DNA of 64,000 bases from Turritopsis dohrnii (GCA_027922465.2 BQMF02000136.1:744001-808000); one strand, 5' to 3'. Counted from the stretch's first letter, positions 47,671 through 60,637 are shown. Notes: a model not told the origin generated them from the letters alone. A program made the numbers and translations.

Positions 47671-48801
47671 TAACCATCTAGAAATGTAATCTGAACAACA
47701 AGTCTGTAATGACGTGTTACCTATTTCTTTTCTAAATAATAATAACGCGATAACATCAGCAGAAACTGTCTGTACAATCTACCAAACCAAATCGTTATAA
47801 AAACATTGATATTACCGCAAAGGAAATTGTTTTGCATCTAATTTGTTTGTTTGTAGTTTTTTTTACAGTAAACTGATGATTACAACGGCGCAATTTATTT
47901 CCTAAGTGTACATGAATAAATGCTAGAGGAAAACTGCACTGTCATGCAAGTTTACTAAAGGCTATGTAAGTATCAGTAACACAAATGAAGTTTCACATGG
48001 CAAACCACAACTTGTTCATTTTTACGATTACCTTCTAAAACTTTACAGAGAAGTTTACCTGATGTGTAATAAATAAGATGTATCCCTTTACAAGCCATGC
48101 CTGATCTGAACATTTAAAGTTGTTATTTTCTCTATATTTTTAACATGTCTTATTTACGATTTTGATCATGCGATGCAGAAGAGACACGTCGAGCCTTTTT
48201 TTTTTTTGTTGAACCTTTCCTTTCTTTCTAATGTTTCAATGTTTGAGCCAAAGAAAAGATTCGAAACACCAAATAAATAATTGGAATTGCTGAAAATTTT
48301 ACGAAATGAAACATGGGATATTTTTATGAGTTCTATGTAGAAATCCGCCATCATTTTGACAAGTAACAATCAACGTGTTTGCAAAGTGATTATTAATAAG
48401 CACTGCACGTACTTTTTTTATAAGCAACCCAACTTTTTGTCTCCTAGGAAGTTGCTTAAAATTCGAATAAAAATCCATAGGAAACGGCTGCTTACATAAA
48501 TCTTGAATAATTTTGAAATTTCAGAACAAATAAGAAAAAGTCAACTTCAAAAATATTTTGAATAACACAACATATGGTAACTAAAAGCTAGTGTAAAGGA
48601 TATGGTATATAAACGTTTTTATAAATTTTTACAAAGGAAGTGTCGAAATCATTGTCATCTGATCTTTGTCCATCGCCATGAAGAGTTCATCTGGAATAAT
48701 AGTTTTAAGTATATACCAGATGTAAATCTTAAAAATCTATGTTGCTTGGATAAAAAACGTGGGCCTAGGAAAGTACCACTACGCTTACCACTACACTCAT
48801 T

Positions 48802-49653
48802 ATGACTCAGCACATAGCAGCATCTGTGAAGAAAGCATCATCTCGAATTCATAGGCTCAAGAAAGTAAGACGTTGTGTGGACTCAGGGACTGCTGAAATG
48901 AAAAATAAAGCTATGATTCTACCAATCCTGACATACTGCTCCTTGCGGACCTTCGGCTCCACGCCTCCGCATATTAAGAACAAGATTGCAGCCGTGGAAA
49001 ACCGTGCAAGTTCATTGTAGGAAGTAACATTCCAAGATCAGAAATCGTGAAGAGAAACACGTGTGTACCTTTGTTCATAAATGCTTGAGAAATGAAAACA
49101 CATTTAAAGGATTCAAAGAATACTTCAAAATTAAAGAAACAAGTGCAAATACCCGTAACAATGGCACGAAAATCGAAATTCCAAAAATTAAACTTGAAGT
49201 AGCAAGAAGGTCTGCGTTTTTTCAGGGAGCAAAACTTTTTAATGAACTACCTAAAAATTTAAGAACAGAAAAGAATTATTAAGTTTTTAAACGAGATCTT
49301 GATCAGCATTTTACATCTTAAGATTATTTCCATCTACCACTCCACCAACAACATAGGTTGCCACGTATTTTTTCTGACTTTTTTTTCCACATCTACTTGT
49401 CTCTTCATATCCTTTTTATGTCAGTTATATTCGTGTATTTGCTAACTCCCTAATCGTGGCCTATTCGAACTTTTAGCTTACTTTTGGTGTTTTTATGAAT
49501 GAAATAGATATATTATAATATTAATTTTAACTTAAATTTTCTTTAATCTGTGATAACAGCAGTATATATATATGTACCTAGTGTAAATATGATATGACTG
49601 TAGATATATCCTGTATAAATATTCGTTAATAAATAAATAAATAAATAAATAAA
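48802..49653 (+). pseudogene. 5'-truncated LINE, reverse-transcriptase C-terminal region
   Basis: Frames 48802-49020 (HIAASVKKASSRIHRLKKVRR, MILPILTYCS) and 49061-49282 (RRSAFFQGAKLFNELPKNLR) match the region after the polymerase domain of non-LTR elements: the thumb-side ILTYCS motif and the terminal FNELPxxLR motif. A frameshift separates them. The copy ends in a (TAAA)n-type tail at about 49626-49653, as after target-primed integration. The 5' part is missing. Confidence 0.7.
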
Positions 49654-49659
49654 AATTGT

Positions 49660-50507
49660 CCATAAAATATTTGTTTAGAAAAAAGCGATGACAGGTGGTG
49701 AGGATGAAAAGTGATAAAGGAAGGCGGTGAATATAATGCTAAGTACTTTCGAAGATTCGTCGTCGTTCAAAAGATGAACATTCATCGCCTTAGTGGAGAC
49801 CAAGCCTTAAAGATTAATATGGTTAGAAGGCTGACACTCTCATACTCTCGCCAAATTCACCGTGTTTTCTTTTCATCAGCTTTTTCATCATTCTTATAAG
49901 TGGTGGGTAATGTGCTGTTCGTCCTTTTTTAATGCGCATTCGATTATTTGTGTCATGAAAAACACTTTATTGCGTTGAAGTTACTTTGTAATTACTTCTT
50001 TGTTTCATAAAAGGGAAATTTATCTCTCTGTGTTGGTTTTGGGTATTAAGTACATTCATCAAATTAATTCTAATTTTTGGGACGCATCAAAATAAAGTTT
50101 TGATTTCCGCCTAAATGTACAATCGAGAAAATTACATTTTATTATTGAGATGACTTGTTTTACCCCCTGAAATACAGGGGAACACCTTCAGAAAGACACG
50201 AAGTCAGAGTTTAAATTAAGTTAGAAAATCAAATCTTTTCGAAACTCGATTGCTGTTTCTTATGAAAACACAAGTAGCTGTCTGTTGATTACTTTTACTA
50301 CATTTATCATTCATTATAATTTCAATTAGGACTATAACTTCAATTAGGATTATCCTTTTGCTGTTTCAAAATTAATTTCCCCTTTATTCCTTGCCAAAAG
50401 TACTCATCGATTACTCATCGAAACTATGTTGTCAAAACAAACAAAATTAATTAAAATATGATTTTCAACCCATATCCTTAAATCAAAGTATTTGCAAATG
50501 TTTCTTC
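49660..50507. other. No gene recognised
   Basis: AT-rich; the frame 49711-49899 has no motif. Confidence 0.4.
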
Positions 50508-50971
50508 TTTAGGAGCAGAAACTTTCGCGGGCATTAACTTTCGCGTTTTTCGGTCGTTTTCGGGAATTTTAAATCATCAAAACGCGAAAGTTTTTTCACG
50601 CGAAATCATGGATATTTTTCAAAACGCGAAAGTTTTTTCACCTTCATAAAATCATAAAAACGGGGCAATTTTCAAAAGTAATGATTTATTTCTACTTTAA
50701 TCGTCGTCAACTACAATAACACTTGGTGTTAGCCTAAACTTGTTTATTTTATACATTTTTGATTACAGTAAAGACCTTAGATGTGATTTAACAAATAAAT
50801 TTTTTTCTTGGATTTTACCCATTCGCGAAAGTTTTTTCACGCGAATGCGAACCTTATTTTGAATCCGCGAAAGTTTTTTCCGCGAAATTTGTTCCAAAAA
50901 TCGCCAAACGCGTAAGTTTTTGTCAAATATTTCGCGTTTTTTTTTGACACGCGAAAGTTTTTGCGCCTAAA
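50508..50971. mobile_element. MITE with TTTAGGnGCA ends and many CGCGAAAGT motifs
   Basis: Left TTTAGGAGCAGAAACTTTCG and inverted right end (…CGAAAGTTTTTGCGCCTAAA). ACTTTCGCG or its complement recurs about ten times in clusters at both ends, as subterminal transposase-binding repeats do in some MITEs. No duplication or coding sequence was resolved. Confidence 0.6.
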
Positions 50972-53900
50972 GTACGTTGTTACGCTGTATATCGTTGGAA
51001 GATGGAACATACCTGTCAACGAAAATATAAAAGATTCACCCAAAAAATTTATGTTTTTCATAAGATTATGTACTGTAGTCACTGTCTCCTAGCAACGTAA
51101 AAAAGATGTTCATTCGATATTTGCAAGAATTTTTTGCTTCCAGAAAACTTTCGTAATCAGTAAAACATTCTACATTCGAAAATTTAATTTAACTTAAGAT
51201 TTTGATTGCTTAGAATAAAAGTCGTTAAATCTAATTGAACTGTTAAGGAAAAAATTTAAATGGCTTTTCGAACGGTTGACATTTTTTGATCAATTACAAA
51301 ACCGCACTTTTAAGTTTAGTTGATGAGCAATTTTTCAAAATAAAGTCTTGATCCACTGCGACGTTTTTTATATTTTGGTTTTCTATTAACGGTGACGGAA
51401 TGGTATTTCAGTGAAAATAGAAATGTGAACAGACCCAAGAGTCGTTGATCAAGAAGTTATCTGCAAGCAAATTTTGACGCAAGCCCAGACATTCAGATTT
51501 GATTATAGAATGTATGTCGTCGCAGGATGCCTTTGATCACCATAACATCAATTACGTATGAAGTATAAAGGTCATAGGTGATTGGGATGGCACAAAAGAA
51601 GGACTGTATTGATTAAGTATTCGCAGATGAAAAGAAGTATTAAAGATCTAAAATTACAACATTCTTATTGTACCCACTAATTGTATGTGGCCTTCAAAAC
51701 ACATTCTTGGATTTCCTTGTTATTTTGCTTGTAATCACATGAACATATGTTAGCATGTATATTGCTTGCTGTGTGGATTTACAAAACACCTGAAAAGGTC
51801 GGAATGAATTTAAAATTTTAAATCTGGAGCGACATTCTTGGCTCTTATCCAATCTCCGATTATTTCTGGGACGGTTTGTGACTTAATAAAAAGTTTTTCC
51901 CTTAAGTTTTAAGGTTCGCATATTTCATTCGTATCTCTTGAGTCAATAAAAAATAGTATAAACGACAGAATTTTGAAACGCAATGCCTGAACTGCCATGT
52001 TGCTGAAACTCGTAAGGGTTGTCTGGTTGATAAGGTTGTTTAAAACCATGACCTTTTTAAGAATTTCTGAGAGAAAAAGCAAAAGAGTTTCAATGAATAG
52101 TTAGTTTCGAAAGTCTTGTTCAGATTTGATATCTCAGTTACATTCGGCAAAACTCATCACAGTTCTTCAAAAAAACCCAACAAAAACAATCGTAAATTAA
52201 CTCATAATTATTTTCTAATTATTATCACGTTTCAGGTTCCATACAAAAATGTATGATTCTTCTCCCTACAAAAATGTATGATTCTTCTCCCTACAAAATG
52301 CCAAAATGAAAATTTCATTGAAATCGTTAGTCATAAAAACTCTTTATTTACTTTAAAAAAACATTATTCGTATAAATATATAGATAGAAGTTTCACGGAA
52401 GCACTTTCAATGTGTAACTCTATTGGATCAACGTGATAGCGCGTGATTGGAGGGGTGGATGGGTCTAGTGATGGGTCTAACGAACGCTACCGAAAATTGT
52501 GTGCAAAGCCTTCATGGTCAATCTTCCCATGGTTAGTTTTCAGCACTATGTAAAGCTTGTTTTTTTCGTAAATGAACGAAACGTGTTTGGCTATTAAAAC
52601 ACGTGATGACTACTAAAACACGTGGTTACATGTTTTTTAGTGCTAAATCAACATGAATTAAAAACACGTTCATATTTGAACAGGAGTGAACAGGCCAGAT
52701 CGAATAGCACAACATTAATGACGTCATAATTCCTTAAGTACGAAATAAAAATATCATTTGCATAAAAAGAAAGCTTGTCACGTCAGAACAGTCGACCACG
52801 CCATTTTCCACATTTTTCAGATTTTCAAGATCGTGGCTGATGAAGTTTGCTCCAAATCTCTCCAAACCAATTCTATACGTTGAAACAAGTTTTCTATAGT
52901 CTCAACGAACGTTTTGGCTATCACTTGCTTTCGTCTTTTGTCCGGTTTCTCTGCTGTCGCGGCTTTAACACCTGGTCGAATGATGACATTGATTACAACC
53001 GTGTTACATATCCGCTCAGCTTAACACTGGATTAATGCCTATTTGAGTGCTTTGAAAATTTCAGAACTGTCTGAACTTTACCTCTGGAAACTTCTCCGAA
53101 GAAATTATTAGAACATTACTGACATACTAAAATAAAATATTAAAATTTTCAGAAACTAAAGATTCTTTTATCTTGCTATGCGGTGTTTCTTTGTTGTTAG
53201 TTTTCTGATCACAAGATCACAAGAAAATAAGTTCATCACTTTTCATGAAGAAGGGAAGTTTTTGATATTCATTAGAAGCGACGAACTTATAGACGAAGTT
53301 GTTCTGTTCCTACTGAACGAGAAGTTCTAAAAAATACGCGTATTTTGCTTCAGTGGGAACTAAGCTTTATTCCATTTTTTAAAGTTTGTCGCTTATGTTC
53401 ATCTTTTTCAAAACTACGAAGACAATGTATGCATTCTCTTCCTATTGTATCAAATGCGATAATTCTTTGATCTTGGAAAAACGAGCTCTGAAAAGTAAGC
53501 GATGAATTTCTTTTATAGTATCAAAATTTTTTATCCTGAAAATAAGTTCACCCTTCAAAAATAAGCGACAAACTTTTAAGCGACGAATCTATCGCGTTCA
53601 CACTTACCAAAATAGGCGTGGGAACGTGGGAACCTGGCTTAAACAAACATAAGAATAAATTGCAAATACGTAAAGATAAATGAATAAATAATAAAGCGTG
53701 ATGAGTTCGTGACTTCTTCTTTCTAACGATTTCACAGAATCGATTTCATGCTTGCAACAAGGACAAATAAATATGAACATGTGATGATATTTATTTGAAT
53801 TCTGTTATGATCGGCCAACCGTTTGTATCAGTCTTAGATTGATGGCCAACATACCTCGATCAGTTGTTGCTATTTATTCTTGTTTGTTTTTTGGTCTCAT

Positions 53901-54750
53901 AGGTTAATCCACTTTAACCAGAGGTTAATCCCTCCGGTCCCTTTAGTTGGTTTTAACACTAATACACAGGAAATTAGACAATTTCGCTTATGTTGTCCTT
54001 TATCATCCTCTCCTAATCTGTTCACCAAAAGAAACAGGCAATCAGGAGGAAATTTTATTCATTAAACAAAGAAACCCTAAAAAGCGATTCTGACAACAGA
54101 TCTGGCAGAAAGCCAAGCTCTTTGTACTTTCGTATACATTCATTAATCTAAATTATGTTTGACAAATTCAAACCCAGGACTTTGATCTGTACTCCTTGGT
54201 CGTCTCATATGTCGGATGTCAGTAGAAATGGTAACAAGGTAGGAATAAGTGATACGTTTGTTTCGATTTGAAGCTGCAGCTGATTCCCACATGTTAACTG
54301 CTTGTCATTCAAGTGGAATCTCTTCCCTATTCGGTGGCAAAACACCATCGGATCTGTGGGCAGTTATCGAGTTGATCTGTTCGACTGAAAAAAAACTGAT
54401 AAGCTAGGAAAAAGCTTTTGTTATTTGTTTTGTTTATCCAATAATCACTTCAAGCAGTGAAGCGATCGTCAGAAATTCTTAAGTTTAATAAATGACATCA
54501 AAAAAGCCGTTTTTAAGCTTAGTAATGTCCATATAGAAATCTCAGAGTAAGCATTCCCTAAATCCCATCATGAAATGGGACAAGAAGATCAAACATTCTA
54601 ACAAAAGCATTGCGACCTTTTTTATTCCATATTTAACCTTTAAAGTATGAATTGAAATTAATTTGAAAAGGCGACTTTAAGGGAAAAGGGAGTTTTAGTT
54701 TGTTTTCGATCCATCTATTATGAAAAAACAACATGGTGTTGTTGCTAAAA
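50972..54750. other. Long stretch without recognised gene
   Basis: No conserved coding motif was found. Short repeats seen are a two-copy CCCTACAAAAATGTATGATT near 52240-52290 and several AAACACGTG-like motifs at 52568-52675. The frame 52847-53035 looks like chance. Confidence 0.4.
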
Positions 54751-54760
54751 ACATGCAGAG

Positions 54761-54768
54761 TATAAATA
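54761..54768 (+). promoter_or_regulatory. TATA box of the secreted peptide gene
   Basis: TATAAATA about 30 bases before a TCAG initiator-like site (near 54786), followed by a short 5' UTR exon ending at the donor GTAAGT (54875). Confidence 0.6.
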
Positions 54769-54984
54769 GTGCAGAAAAAACGAGTTTCAGAACAAACAGC
54801 AACTGGTCAAGCTACTAGATCGAGCAACCAAAATATCATTGATCATTTTCACTGTTACGAAAACCAACTTAAAAGTAAGTACAGATTCATCTCATTTTTA
54901 TCATCGTTGGTCACTCCACTCCATTTCCAGTCTACTTCTTGTTGAAGTTGTGTTGTTGATGTATTCTTCTTATACGCGTTTTAG

Positions 54985-55200
54985 ATGCGAGCTTCAGCCA
55001 TCATTTTGGTCACCCTCCTCATGTTGGTTGCTGAATGCAGTGGAAAATCAATCCATCCACAAGATCCTGTTAATTCAAGAGTGAGGAGGGCTAATTACGA
55101 GTCCTGTTACCAAGTTCATCAGTGTTATGTTGACCATCCTCATGAAGAATGGGTATTCGCGTGTTGCGATTTCTTTTATTGTCAATATGGATGTAACTGA
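54985..55200 (+). CDS. Secreted six-cysteine peptide precursor, function unknown
   Basis: The 71-residue precursor has a signal peptide (about 1-20; IILVTLLMLVAECSG), a short propeptide ending in the dibasic furin-like site RVRR (about 32-35), and a mature peptide of about 36 residues. Six cysteines are spaced C-x5-C-x12-CC-x4-C-x3-C, with the CC pair seen in inhibitor-cystine-knot-like peptides. Such peptides act as toxins, antimicrobials or signalling peptides; which one cannot be told. The gene is complete: TATA box, non-coding exon 1 (about 54790-54874), a 110-base intron ending TTTTAG immediately before the ATG, and a poly(A) signal after the stop. No ATG precedes the start in the spliced leader, which fixes the start. 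Confidence 0.75.
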   Translation: MRASAIILVTLLMLVAECSGKSIHPQDPVNSRVRRANYESCYQVHQCYVDHPHEEWVFACCDFFYCQYGCN

Positions 55201-55281
55201 GTAACGACAAACTTTTCTGATTGAATCCACAATTATATCTCGCACTTTGTATCATGTTTTTATTATGTTTATGTTTTTGTT

Positions 55282-55287
55282 AATAAA
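55282..55287 (+). terminator. Poly(A) signal of the secreted peptide gene
   Basis: AATAAA 82 bases after the TGA stop. Confidence 0.65.
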
Positions 55288-55299
55288 GTACATAAAACA

Positions 55300-56284
55300 A
55301 TATGTAGTATATATCTTCCCGCGAAAGAATTATAAATAGGAGTTCTTTCAATGCTACTGCAGGTTTATGCCATCTATCAATCTCGCTCGGCTTGATTCCA
55401 GTTTGCGTTATGTGCACGTAGTATACAGCACGTAAATCACTCTTGTATGTTACTAGAACGACGCTACTGACGACACCTGTTCTATGTTACTAGAAAGACG
55501 CTACTGACGACACAATACATAGCGTTAACTTGTTTAGCGAAATATTTTCATTTGCATAAATTAGAAAACAAGACTAATTTCCAATTTGCAATTTCTGCGG
55601 GTGTTTGAAATCCTAACTATTTCAAAAAACATACAGGGGAGTTATCATTTTTTGATATTTAGCTTTGTTCCAAGTCGAACTTTAAAAATTCTATATGCTA
55701 TTGCTAAGAAATAGGCCACCAAACTGGTACATAATAAGTTATACATAATTCACCTTTAACTTTAAGATAGAGAAACCCAAGTAGGTAGCACTCAACCTAA
55801 CCGAACATTTTATTGATGGAAACGGTCTTTGGTTGAAACTATTCAAACTTTTGAATTGGGCCTTTTCTCTAACAGCCTCGTTTTCGAGAAATTATGATAT
55901 CAGCATTTCTAGGTCAGACGAAAACGAAACTTCTCAGATTTTGGATGTTTTGGTCTTAACAAAAGAAGCAAATAATAATAAAACAGCCCTAAAGGGCGGT
56001 AACTCAGTAACAGTTATAATTGCGATTAAATTGTGCTCAATGTTACATTACAGGCAAGCCTTTGAAATGACGGTTATAGTTAGAGGCTAGAACGAAGCGA
56101 AAAAGACTAAATAGATTGCAGAAGTACCTTAATTATCCAATTAAGCGCCCCCTCGAATAAGCGCCCATCTTTTAAAAGAAGGCGCTTAATCGAAAACTAC
56201 CTTGAGAAACTGGGCGCTTATTTGCAATTTATACTTTCTTATATCAGGAATAAAAAAATATGTAGTTTATGTTGTGAGCATCTT
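55300..56284. other. No gene recognised
   Basis: Contains a two-copy repeat (TGTTACTAGAACGACGCTAC / TGTTACTAGAAAGACGCTAC, about 55446-55510) and, at 56143-56220, GCGCTTAT-type motifs shared with 45.6 kb and 29.3-29.7 kb. Confidence 0.4.
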
Positions 56285-56793
56285 TTCTATTAAACTTATG
56301 AAATTTCATAATTACACAAGGCCGCGCAGCGTCCGTAGTGTAATTAGGATTTTATGAATAAAATCGAAGTACGAAGTAATGTTGGGTTCCAAACCTCTTA
56401 GCGCTAGCTAAGTACGGACATGAGGGTCGAAAATAAGGGATAAAGACAGATATTGTGTTAAACAATAGAAGTTTCTTTCATATAAACTGAAAATATATAC
56501 AAGCGAAGCGAAATCAACTACAATTAGTTAAATGTATCACGACCACCACGATTACCACGGAAACGTCCACAAGTATTCGTATTAAACGTTTCTATAACAA
56601 ACGATATAAGCATTAAACCATGTGTTTCCTAGGGCTGGAATTTATTTCATTCATAAAATCCTAATTACATTACGGCCGCTGCGCGGCCTTGTGAAATTAT
56701 GAAATTTTATTTCATAATCTCCGTACGAAGTAATGTTGGGTTCCAAACCTCTTAGCGCTAGCTAAGTACGGCCCTCACAGGCCGTAAACCTCC

Positions 56794-58188
56794 TCAGTTT
56801 AAAGCGCTACCCAGGCCTATACCTTTTTGATACACCTGGGACTCACTTTGTACAAAATTATGGTAATGCCTTTGCCACGTAGACTCTCGAGACCAATTAC
56901 CACGATTCAAAATATCCTGCATAGACATGCCAAGAACAGAAGCCTTAGAAGAAGAGGCTGACCTTGTTGAATGTGCAGTAAATAACTTAGTGTCAATTCC
57001 TGCTGCAGACAGGACTGACTTAATCCAACCTGCTACGGTGGACTTTTTGACTTCCTGATAAGGACTAAGTGTACTTAAAAGCAATTGCGTCTGTCCTTTA
57101 ACTCTACGTTCCGCTGTTCGCTTTAGGTAGTCATCCAAAGTGCGAACTACACATAGTTTAGGATTTTCAATATAAGCTGTAAACTCAATAGATAGTGGGG
57201 GATTTCCCCAGCGCCAACTCTTCGTTAACTTATCAAAAGTAAATTTGTAGCTCTGTTCAGTTTTAACCATGTACTCAATATTTAGGAAACAAATTTCATG
57301 ACCCCTAGATGCTGAGGTCAATGCTAACAAAGCTGTAAGTTTCTGTGTTAAAAGTTTCACATTTAATTCATCATTGGAAGGTAGGTTATTCAAATAATCC
57401 AAGACCTTCTGCACATCCCAGATAAACACAAACCGTGGTTTAGGAGGTCTGTTGTTAAAGATCCCGGTTAACAATTCACAAACTCTTGGGTGTTTCCCTA
57501 CAGACATAGAATCAATAGGTTCATGGTATGCCGATATTGCAGACCTGTGTAAATTAATGGATCGATATTCATATCCTTGTTGAAACAATTCAGCTAGATA
57601 ATTTATCATTTCTACTATAGGACCTCGAAATGGATCAATTTGCTTCCGACAACACCAGCTAGCCCACTTTCCCCAGGCCGATTTGTAATTAGAAATTGAG
57701 CCCGTTCTTCTGCAATTTGAGACAAGTCTTGCAGCCTCTGTTGATAATCCCTCTGCTGCCAAGACTTGCCTGAAACCGTCCAAACCGCTAACTGTAGCTA
57801 TCCTTTCTGTACTAATGGGTGACATTGATTGTAAGAATTTTTTAGCACTCTGTGGCTGCGAGGTAGGAGAATTGGATTCTGGATGGACATCTCTAATAGA
57901 GTTGAATACCATGGCTGAGTGTGCCATGTTGATGTTATCAGTAGCAAGGTGGTCTCGTCCTGATGAACTTTGAGCAATACTTTCCCAATCAGGCAGAATG
58001 GGGGAAAGGCATACCCTAACAGATTCCTCCAACTTTGTTGCATGGCATCTACCTTCCAGCACCCGGGGTCTGTCCTCCAAGACATGTATACTGGTAATTG
58101 ATGATTTAGCCTTGTGGCAAATAAGTCCACCTTGGGGCACCCCCTCAGCTGTACTATTTGAGCAAATATCCCCGGGTCTAGTTTCCAC
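56794..58188 (-). CDS. DIRS tyrosine recombinase
   Basis: The 464-codon frame contains an N-terminal SAM-like region (SNYKSAWGKWASWCCRK, about 165-185) and the catalytic domain. The catalytic residues are R in SASRGHE (about 295), H-x-x-R in AHSTRSAS (about 405-409) and the nucleophile Y in RHYHNF (about 442). It would integrate the circular DNA intermediate. The first 100 or so codons overlap the end of the RNase H region in another frame, the usual DIRS arrangement, so the real start may be internal. Unlike the rest of the element this ORF is unbroken. Confidence 0.85.
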   Translation of the reverse strand: METRPGDICSNSTAEGVPQGGLICHKAKSSITSIHVLEDRPRVLEGRCHATKLEESVRVCLSPILPDWESIAQSSSGRDHLATDNINMAHSAMVFNSIRDVHPESNSPTSQPQSAKKFLQSMSPISTERIATVSGLDGFRQVLAAEGLSTEAARLVSNCRRTGSISNYKSAWGKWASWCCRKQIDPFRGPIVEMINYLAELFQQGYEYRSINLHRSAISAYHEPIDSMSVGKHPRVCELLTGIFNNRPPKPRFVFIWDVQKVLDYLNNLPSNDELNVKLLTQKLTALLALTSASRGHEICFLNIEYMVKTEQSYKFTFDKLTKSWRWGNPPLSIEFTAYIENPKLCVVRTLDDYLKRTAERRVKGQTQLLLSTLSPYQEVKKSTVAGWIKSVLSAAGIDTKLFTAHSTRSASSSKASVLGMSMQDILNRGNWSRESTWQRHYHNFVQSESQVYQKGIGLGSALN

Positions 58189-59860
58189 TCGCTGGACTGC
58201 AAGGGGTTCCGAGACTCCCAGTCTGCAATTACATTCAAGTTTCTTGGCAGATATTCCGCAGTAGCCTGATCCCTTTTGAAATAAGAATGTCCCATATTTC
58301 CTTTGATAGATCTAAAAGGTCCTTGCTCCTGGTCCCTCCCATTTTTAACAAATAACTGAGAGCTGTCATGTTGTCTATTTGAAAGTGAATAAGATTGACC
58401 TGAGTTTCCTTGACAAATGACAAAATTGCTAGTTTTACAGCTAACAGTTCCAGAAAATTTATGTGTTTGTTCTGTTCTATTCAGGACCACTTCCCTCCTG
58501 TTGAGACACCCTGACACCATGCCCCCGCCCTTTTCTGGAGGCATCTGTCTGAATTATCATTTGTGGTTGCCCCACATGAAGTGGTTTTCCATTGTACAGA
58601 GTTAAATTCTCCTTCCACCACTGTAGCACTTGCAGAGACTGTTGGTTCAGGCAAATTGAGGACTGATATGATTGAGTCTTTCTTAGTGCTTGAATTTGTT
58701 GTTGCTGAAGATATCGTTGCTGAAGGCGACCAGGAATTACTGCTTGAGCAGAGAAGGAAAGTTTTCTTATTAATTGTGTGAGTTCCATTATGGTTGTTTG
58801 TGGATTTTGAATAAGGTATGCACACTTGCTTTGAATCACCCTCACTTTGTCCTCTGGAAGAGCTACAGTGAGTGTTTTTGAGTTTATTATTATCCCCAAA
58901 AACTCTATCTCTTGTGTTGGCACTAATTGTGACTTCTTTCTGTTTATCACAAAACCAAGGTTTTGAAGTAGAAAAATCAATGTGTCCTTGGCCTGAAAAA
59001 TTTCTTTTAAGTTTTGAGCCATTAACAACATATCGTCTAAGTATACCAGAACTCGAATGTTTATCCGGCGTAAAACTGCTATTGGGATTTTCATCAGCTA
59101 TGTGAAAATCAGTGGAGCCGGGCCTAGCCCAAAGCATAGACACAGGAACTCGTAAAGGTTGCCTTCCCAAAGAAATCTGAGGAACTTTCCTGTGGTTTTG
59201 TGCATAGGGACGCAGAAATAAGCATCTTTTAGATCCATTTTCATTAGATAATCCCCTTTTTTCAACAGATCCTTCAACATATGCAGACCCTCCATTTTGA
59301 AGTGCTGATATGGAATAAACTTGTTTAGGTTCCTTAAATTTATCACTGGCCGATTTCCCCCATCCTTCTTGTCGACCAGGAAAATATTGCTCAGAAATTC
59401 CTGTTCCACACTTTGTACTTTGTGTATAGCACCCTTCCTCAACATTTCGGACACTTCTACATTTACTAGATCCTTCCCCTCCTTGTTCATTTTTGGAGAG
59501 TGGGTAATTTTCTTTGGATTGGTTGGGAAATAAAGGGAATCCCATAACCTTTTACTGTTGACAGAATTTCCTCGTGTTGAGTCAACTTTTGCCACTGATT
59601 CAGGAAATATTTCAATCTTCCTGCCAGGGGAACTCTTGGTATTTCTGTTGAGAACAAATTTTTTTATTAGTGGATGTACATTTGTTATGTCCACCTCTAT
59701 CATGTCCGGAATGTTGGTTAAGGGAAGAAATGAATTTGTCCTTACCTCTGTTAGCTTGGGGTTGAGAAAAGTCTCTTCGAACAAACACTCCTGTTGTGCG
59801 CCCTCCCAGACTTCTTTCTCGGCTGGAAGAGCCTTTTGAAAGGGCTGATATCGTCTTTAA
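57798..59860 (-). pseudogene. DIRS reverse transcriptase/RNase H, broken
   Basis: RT boxes run from about 59784: EVSEMLRKGAIHKV, FLVDKKDGGNRPVINLRNLNKF, MKMDLKDAYFCVP, LGPAPLIFT, then VLVYLDDMLLMA with the catalytic YLDD, LGFVINRKKSQL and EFLGI. One in-frame TAG (59098-59100) interrupts it just before the YLDD box. The RNase H region begins with QTDASRKG (58.5 kb) and continues in other frames (FQIDNMTALSYLLKMGG at 58.3 kb, LNVIADWESRN at 58.2 kb), so at least two frameshifts and one TGA stop are present. It cannot be made as a single protein. Confidence 0.85.
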
Positions 59861-60637
59861 TAACCAGTTTCTTTCCTAAGCAATTCCTGGTATTTCTGTT
59901 TTGTTTTCATGGTGGATGACCAGTCCTCTTTAAATTCTTTACCAAAGAGTGCCTTTTCTTCCCCACTGAATAAATTGGTTTTATCTTTCAGAGTCTGTTT
60001 TGCCTTGTTTTCCTTCATCAAAGCAGAGAGGATATTCAATCTTCGATTGTAAGTGTACAGTTAAAGGTTTGCCCAACCAAGAGGATGGATTGTTCAATCA
60101 ATTGTGAAAATTCACCCATATCGAAATTTACTGTTTCTTCTTGTGATGTAATTGCCTGTTCCACTGTAATTGCCTGTTCCATAATTTGCTCAAAGGCTCA
60201 AGGATATCAACAGTTTTATCTTGAATCTTGCTCAAAAGTTTATCTTGTTGTAAGTTGGAGTAATTGGTTTGTTCTTCCAAAATACTTCTTAGAAAATCAT
60301 CTAACAGAGGGGTGCCTGGTATATTATCAGGTACCGGATTGTCAGTAAGAATGGTCGTTCTTAAATCACTCTCTGGAATGTACTGTGAGAATTGATTTAT
60401 CACATATTCTCTCATGCTTGTTGATAATTGCCACTTGCGTGGTTCACTGGCAGAGGTAGCTTCAAAACGTCTAATTTTTGGTGGTGGTACTTGACTATCA
60501 TTGTAGTCTTCAGGGTCAAGGGTTAATCTCCTCTTGCCCGTATCGTTAGAAGTACTGGCGGTGTTCTCAGTCCCAGTATCATCATTAATGATGTCCCCAT
60601 TAAAGGTTTTTTGCAGTGTCACCTCTTCGTCGGCCAT
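59857..60637 (-). pseudogene. DIRS gag-like ORF, frameshifted
   Basis: Starts at ATG 60637 (ADEEVTLQKTF). An acidic, disordered N-terminus contains a basic KRR patch, then WQLSTSMREYVINQF and LDDFLRSILEEQTN segments like the first ORF of DIRS elements. Near 60200 the frame breaks close to a duplicated 18-base unit (ATTGCCTGTTCCACTGTA). The remainder continues in a different frame, and the final part (59857-60039; LFGKEFKEDW) in another. The role would be nucleocapsid-like. Confidence 0.6.

Noticed and set aside
58481..59545. 354-codon frame overlapping the DIRS reverse transcriptase
   Set aside because: Most of it is an out-of-frame shadow. Only its last few codons coincide with the shifted RNase H frame.
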